Part shown: one piece after another, positions 7,373-9,435 of the stretch
Layout: each line of letters opens with the position of its first letter
Position numbering within the stretch: the stretch's first letter is position 1
Origin: an uncultured Oscillibacter sp.
GTDB lineage: Bacteria; Bacillota; Clostridia; Oscillospirales; Oscillospiraceae
DNA: 9,435 nt
Assembly (NCBI GenBank): GCA_910578935.1
Contig: CAJTSM010000035.1
Span: 1 to 9,435, forward strand
Reading direction: 5' to 3'
The notes under the pieces: model-generated
The model's input: only the letters and a program-made list of their open reading frames with translations
Told to the model about the DNA's origin: nothing
The model's database searches: none
Translations under genes and position numbers: made by a program

Positions 7373-7413
7373 AAACCGATAGAATCATTGCGGCACAAGG
7401 ACTCTACCGGTTT
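7373..7413 (-). terminator. Hairpin, probable rho-independent terminator on the minus strand
   Basis: The arms 7373-7386 and 7400-7413 form a 14-bp stem around a 13-nt loop. Read as minus-strand RNA, both imperfect positions become G-U pairs and the 3' arm runs into five U residues (7375-7371). Read on the plus strand they are A-C mismatches and the U-tract is poor. No minus-strand gene now ends here, so the hairpin may be left over from a lost gene of the integrated element. Confidence 0.45.
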
Positions 7414-7487
7414 ATCTGTTTAGCCTGAAATTTGTGCAGAATCGCTGAAAGCATTGCAAATACAGCTGTTTCACTTTGGATGTCAGA

Positions 7488-7535
7488 AGACTCCGACTCT
7501 GAAGGCCGCTGGTTCGAATCCAGTCGGGCGTACCA
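7488..7535 (+). tRNA. 3' fragment of tRNA-Arg(CCG); probable attachment-site remnant
   Basis: Seen: an anticodon loop CTCCGAC (7491-7497, anticodon CCG at 7493-7495), the stem's 3' arm TCTGA, the T arm GCTGG-TTCGAAT-CCAGT, acceptor strand CGGGCGT, discriminator A and encoded CCA (7533-7535). The matching 5' acceptor strand (RCGCCCG) and a D arm are absent upstream, and TCAGA is separated from the anticodon loop by an extra AGA, so this is not a complete tRNA. A duplicated tRNA 3' end is what tyrosine-recombinase integration into a tRNA gene leaves at the distal boundary, the intact tRNA being rebuilt at the other end. The terminator immediately after CCA looks native, so host DNA should lie to the right and the element to the left. 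Confidence 0.8.
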
Positions 7536-7569
7536 AAAGCTCTAAAAACGCCGTTTTTAGAGCTTTTTT
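7535..7569 (+). terminator. Rho-independent terminator after the tRNA-Arg fragment
   Basis: AGCTCTAAAAACG and its complement form a near-perfect stem (arms 7535-7550 and 7552-7567, opening to a 5-nt loop CGCCG) followed by a run of six T. It starts at the last A of the CCA end, as expected for the native terminator of the tRNA gene. The A-tract before it could let it work in both directions. Confidence 0.85.
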
Positions 7570-7615
7570 GTAACTTTTCCTGCCCATTTTGCAAATTGAA
7601 AAGGAGGAATTTTCT

Positions 7616-8152
7616 ATGTCCAAATACGCCGGAACACAGACCGAGAAAAACCTGGAGGCCGCCTTCGCCGGGGAGTCTCAGGCCCGGAACAAGTACACCT
7701 ATTTCGCCTCCAAGGCCAAGAAAGAGGGCTTCGAGCAGATTGCCGCCCTGTTCCTCAAGACCGCCGACAATGAAAAAGAGCACGCCAAGATGTGGTTCAA
7801 GGAGCTGGAGGGCCTCGGCTCCACCGCCGAGAACCTGGGCGCCGCCGCTGACGGGGAAAACTACGAGTGGACAAATATGTATGAGGGCTTTGCCAAAACC
7901 GCCGAGGAGGAGGGCTTCCCGGAGCTGGCCGCTAAGTTCCGCATGGTGGGCGAAATCGAGAAGCACCACGAGGAGCGTTACCGTGCCCTACTGAAAAACG
8001 TGGAGGCCCAGGAGGTCTTTAAGAAGAGCGAGGTCAAGGTCTGGGAGTGCCGGAACTGCGGGCATATCGTGGTTGGCACCGCCGCGCCGGAGGTCTGCCC
8101 TGTCTGCGCCCATCCCCAGGCTTATTTTGAGGTCCACGCGGAGAATTATTGA
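7616..8152 (+). CDS. rbr: Rubrerythrin
   Basis: This is a cytoplasmic non-haem di-iron peroxidase that reduces hydrogen peroxide with electrons taken through its own rubredoxin domain; it protects anaerobes against oxygen exposure. Seen: a four-helix ferritin-like domain (about 1-135) with iron ligands in AGESQARNKY (Glu20), DNEKEHAKMW (Glu53, His56), the acidic helix around AEEEG (97-100) and EIEKHHEERY (Glu115, His118). A C-terminal rubredoxin domain (about 140-178) carries CRNC (145/148) and CPVC (161/164). At 178 residues it is complete. The start ATG 7616 is chosen because AAGGAGG lies about 9 nt upstream; a TTG at 7589 would bury that site. The gene lies 46 bp after the tRNA-linked terminator, with no convincing promoter in the gap. 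A 30-bp gap links it to the flavoprotein gene, a plausible redox partner. Confidence 0.97.
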   Translation: MSKYAGTQTEKNLEAAFAGESQARNKYTYFASKAKKEGFEQIAALFLKTADNEKEHAKMWFKELEGLGSTAENLGAAADGENYEWTNMYEGFAKTAEEEGFPELAAKFRMVGEIEKHHEERYRALLKNVEAQEVFKKSEVKVWECRNCGHIVVGTAAPEVCPVCAHPQAYFEVHAENY

Positions 8153-8182
8153 GTACATAAATCCAGTCATGGAGGTCCCCTT

Positions 8183-8800
8183 ATGAAAGTTCTGATGATT
8201 AACGGAAGTCCCCGCCCTAACGGTAATACCTCAGTCGCCTTGCGCGAGATGGAAACGGCCTTTGCGACGGAGGGCATTGAAACCGAAATCATCCAAGTTG
8301 GGAACAAGCCTATCCGGGGGTGCATAGCCTGTGGAAAATGCGCAGAAAAGGGCCGATGCGTCTTTGATGACGCTGTCAACGAAATTGCGCCAAAATTTGA
8401 GGCTTGCGACGGCCTAGTGGTAGGCAGTCCCGTTTACTATGCCTCCGCCAACGCTACGCTGGTAGCCTTCCTGACCCGCCTCTTTTTCAGCACGCCGTTT
8501 GATAAGACGATGAAGGTAGGTGCCGCTGTTGCCGTTGCCCGGCGGGGTGGTCTGTCCGCCACCTTCGATGAACTGAACAAATTCTTCACGATTTCCGGGA
8601 TGCCCGTGGCCTCCAGCCAATATTGGAACAGCGTTCACGGGCGGGAGCCTGGCCAAGCGGCCCAGGATGCGGAGGGCTTGCAGACCATGCGGACCCTGGC
8701 CCGAAACATGACTTTCCTCATGCGGAGCATTGAATTGGGCAAGGAAAAGTATGGCCTTCCGGAGCGGGAACCTTCCCTGCGCACGAACTTCATCCGTTGA
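8183..8800 (+). CDS. Iron-sulfur flavoprotein / NADPH-dependent FMN reductase family (flavodoxin fold)
   Basis: This is a probable electron carrier or oxidoreductase binding FMN and a [4Fe-4S] cluster; relatives in anaerobes are linked to oxygen and peroxide defence. Seen: 205 residues beginning with beta strand MKVLMING and the FMN phosphate loop GSPRPNGNTS (8-17). A compact cysteine motif C47-x2-C50-x2-C53-x5-C59 matches the CX2CX2CX4-7C cluster motif of iron-sulfur flavoproteins. GSPVYYASAN (81-90) is the second flavin-contacting loop. There is no signal peptide. ATG 8183 is preceded by GGAGGT at a 6-nt spacing. It lies 30 bp after rubrerythrin and is followed at once by a terminator, so the two form one transcription unit. 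A direct role as reductant of rubrerythrin is plausible but not shown. The physiological substrate is unknown. Confidence 0.88.
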   Translation: MKVLMINGSPRPNGNTSVALREMETAFATEGIETEIIQVGNKPIRGCIACGKCAEKGRCVFDDAVNEIAPKFEACDGLVVGSPVYYASANATLVAFLTRLFFSTPFDKTMKVGAAVAVARRGGLSATFDELNKFFTISGMPVASSQYWNSVHGREPGQAAQDAEGLQTMRTLARNMTFLMRSIELGKEKYGLPEREPSLRTNFIR

Positions 8801-8803
8801 TGG

Positions 8804-8848
8804 CTGAAAAATCGCTGGCAAACAATGAGTTTTCCAGCGATTTTTCAG
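8804..8848 (+). terminator. Long hairpin terminator after the flavoprotein gene
   Basis: A perfect 15-bp inverted repeat (8804-8818 with 8834-8848, CTGAAAAATCGCTGG and its complement) starts 3 nt after the stop codon. Inside it, AAAC and GTTT add four more pairs around a 5-nt loop. A5 and T5 flank the GC-rich core, so the hairpin can terminate in either direction. The next 60 bp are AT-rich and hold nothing recognised. Confidence 0.8.
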
Positions 8849-8908
8849 TAAATTCCAAATCAAAGGTTTCCTTTTGTTTTAAATACTAGCCGCCCCATTT
8901 TCAGCTAA

Positions 8909-9435
8909 TTCTCCTACTATCTGCTCTGCTCCTTGGAGAACATTGACGAGGACGGGCGGCTGGAGAGCAAGGCGGATATGTTCACCAAAAGGACCATCCG
9001 CCCGGAACGCCATATCACCAGCGTGGACACGCCCAGCGAGGCGCTGGCGGTCTCCATCGGGGAGCGGGGCAGGGTCGATCTGCGGCTCATGTCCGAGCTG
9101 CTGGGGACGCCCGGAGAGTACGGGCGCATCACCGAGGAGCTGCAAGGCGTGATCTTCCGTGACCCCCGTGAGGCTGTGGCGGACGACCCCCTCCGGGGCT
9201 GGCACACTGCTGACGATTACCTCTCCGGCAATGTCCGGGACAAGCTGATGGTGGCGAGGATGGCGGCGGCCACTGACCCCGCCTACGCCGTCAATGTGGC
9301 GGCTCTGGAACAGGCCCAGCCCAAAGACCTGGACGCTTCTGAAATTGATGTGCGTCTGGGCGCGACCTGGATCGACAAGGACTATATCCAGCAGTTCATG
9401 GAGGAGACCTTCGATACCCCGTGGCGGCTTCGGAA
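8909..9435 (+). CDS. 5'-truncated fragment of a large conjugative-element helicase/methylase-type protein (runs off right edge)
   Basis: The frame is open from the TAA at 8906-8908 to the window end without a stop. Recognised segments are LENIDEDG (from 8933), KADMFTKRTIRP, VDTPSEALAVSIGERG, LRGWHTADDYLSGNVRDKL, LEQAQPKDLDASEIDVRLGATWI and a segment ending near FDTPWRLR. These match, from memory, the interior of the very large DEAD/SNF2-helicase plus N6-methylase-like protein carried by integrative conjugative elements of Clostridia. In those proteins this region sits far from the N-terminus. Here there is no ribosome binding site: the first candidates are TTG 8933 and ATG 8978, neither with a Shine-Dalgarno sequence, and the sequence before about 8921 looks intergenic. 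It is therefore best read as a truncated remnant, or as a gene cut by rearrangement, rather than an intact start. The high GC of the fragment contrasts with the AT-rich 60 bp before it. Confidence 0.75.

Noticed and set aside
7459..7535. A complete tRNA gene
   Set aside because: No 5' acceptor strand complementary to CGGGCGT and no D arm occur in the preceding 76 nt, and the anticodon stem has a 3-nt insertion.
7589..7615. Upstream TTG start for rubrerythrin
   Set aside because: It would place the strong AAGGAGG inside the coding region; ATG 7616 has correct spacing and gives the usual rubrerythrin N-terminus.
7412..7969. Minus-strand open frame of 185 codons
   Set aside because: It lies opposite rubrerythrin, and its tail DWIRTSGLQSRSLLTS is the well-known artefact of translating a tRNA gene on the wrong strand.
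8804..8848. The 15-bp perfect inverted repeat as an insertion-sequence end or operator
   Set aside because: It sits 3 nt after a stop codon with A5/T5 flanking a GC core, which fits a terminator; there is no transposase or target duplication.
1..9435. CRISPR array or riboswitch
   Set aside because: No regularly spaced repeats were seen, and no conserved riboswitch core was recognised in the short intergenic regions.

Overview
The window reads as chromosomal DNA of a GC-rich anaerobic Firmicute of the Clostridia, plausibly a gut Oscillospiraceae relative. This is inferred from strong GGAGG-type ribosome binding sites, a rubrerythrin, an iron-sulfur flavoprotein, a DUF624 protein and a fragment of a Firmicutes conjugative-element gene. 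No species can be named from the sequence alone.

Left two thirds (1-6233, all minus strand): a tightly packed four-gene operon, transcribed leftwards. In transcription order it holds a DUF624/YesL-type membrane protein, a signal-less GH16 family beta-glucanase (laminarinase type), a 901-residue phosphorylase of the GH94/GH161 type, and a GH94 disaccharide phosphorylase. Spacings are 27 bp, a 4-bp ATGA overlap and 14 bp. The likely job is cytoplasmic breakdown of imported beta-glucan oligosaccharides, probably beta-1,3-linked: GH16 shortens the chains and the phosphorylases release glucose 1-phosphate. The last gene is broken by a frameshift near 339-343 that removes a conserved segment, and it runs off the left edge.

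Middle (6234-7535): an AT-richer stretch that looks acquired. A divergent promoter region precedes a rightward pair: a RelA/SpoT-domain protein without an HD hydrolase domain, and an 81-residue DUF6718-like protein. After them come a tandem 11-bp repeat of the kind seen as integrase arm sites, a hairpin, and a 3' fragment of a tRNA-Arg(CCG) gene with no 5' half. That fragment is most simply the attachment-site scar of an integrative element lying to its left.

Right (7535-9435, plus strand): a strong terminator after the tRNA fragment, then rubrerythrin and an iron-sulfur flavoprotein as a two-gene redox/oxidative-stress operon closed by a long hairpin terminator. From about 8909 an open frame without a credible start runs off the right edge. 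It matches the interior of the very large helicase/methylase-type protein of Firmicutes conjugative elements and appears 5'-truncated.
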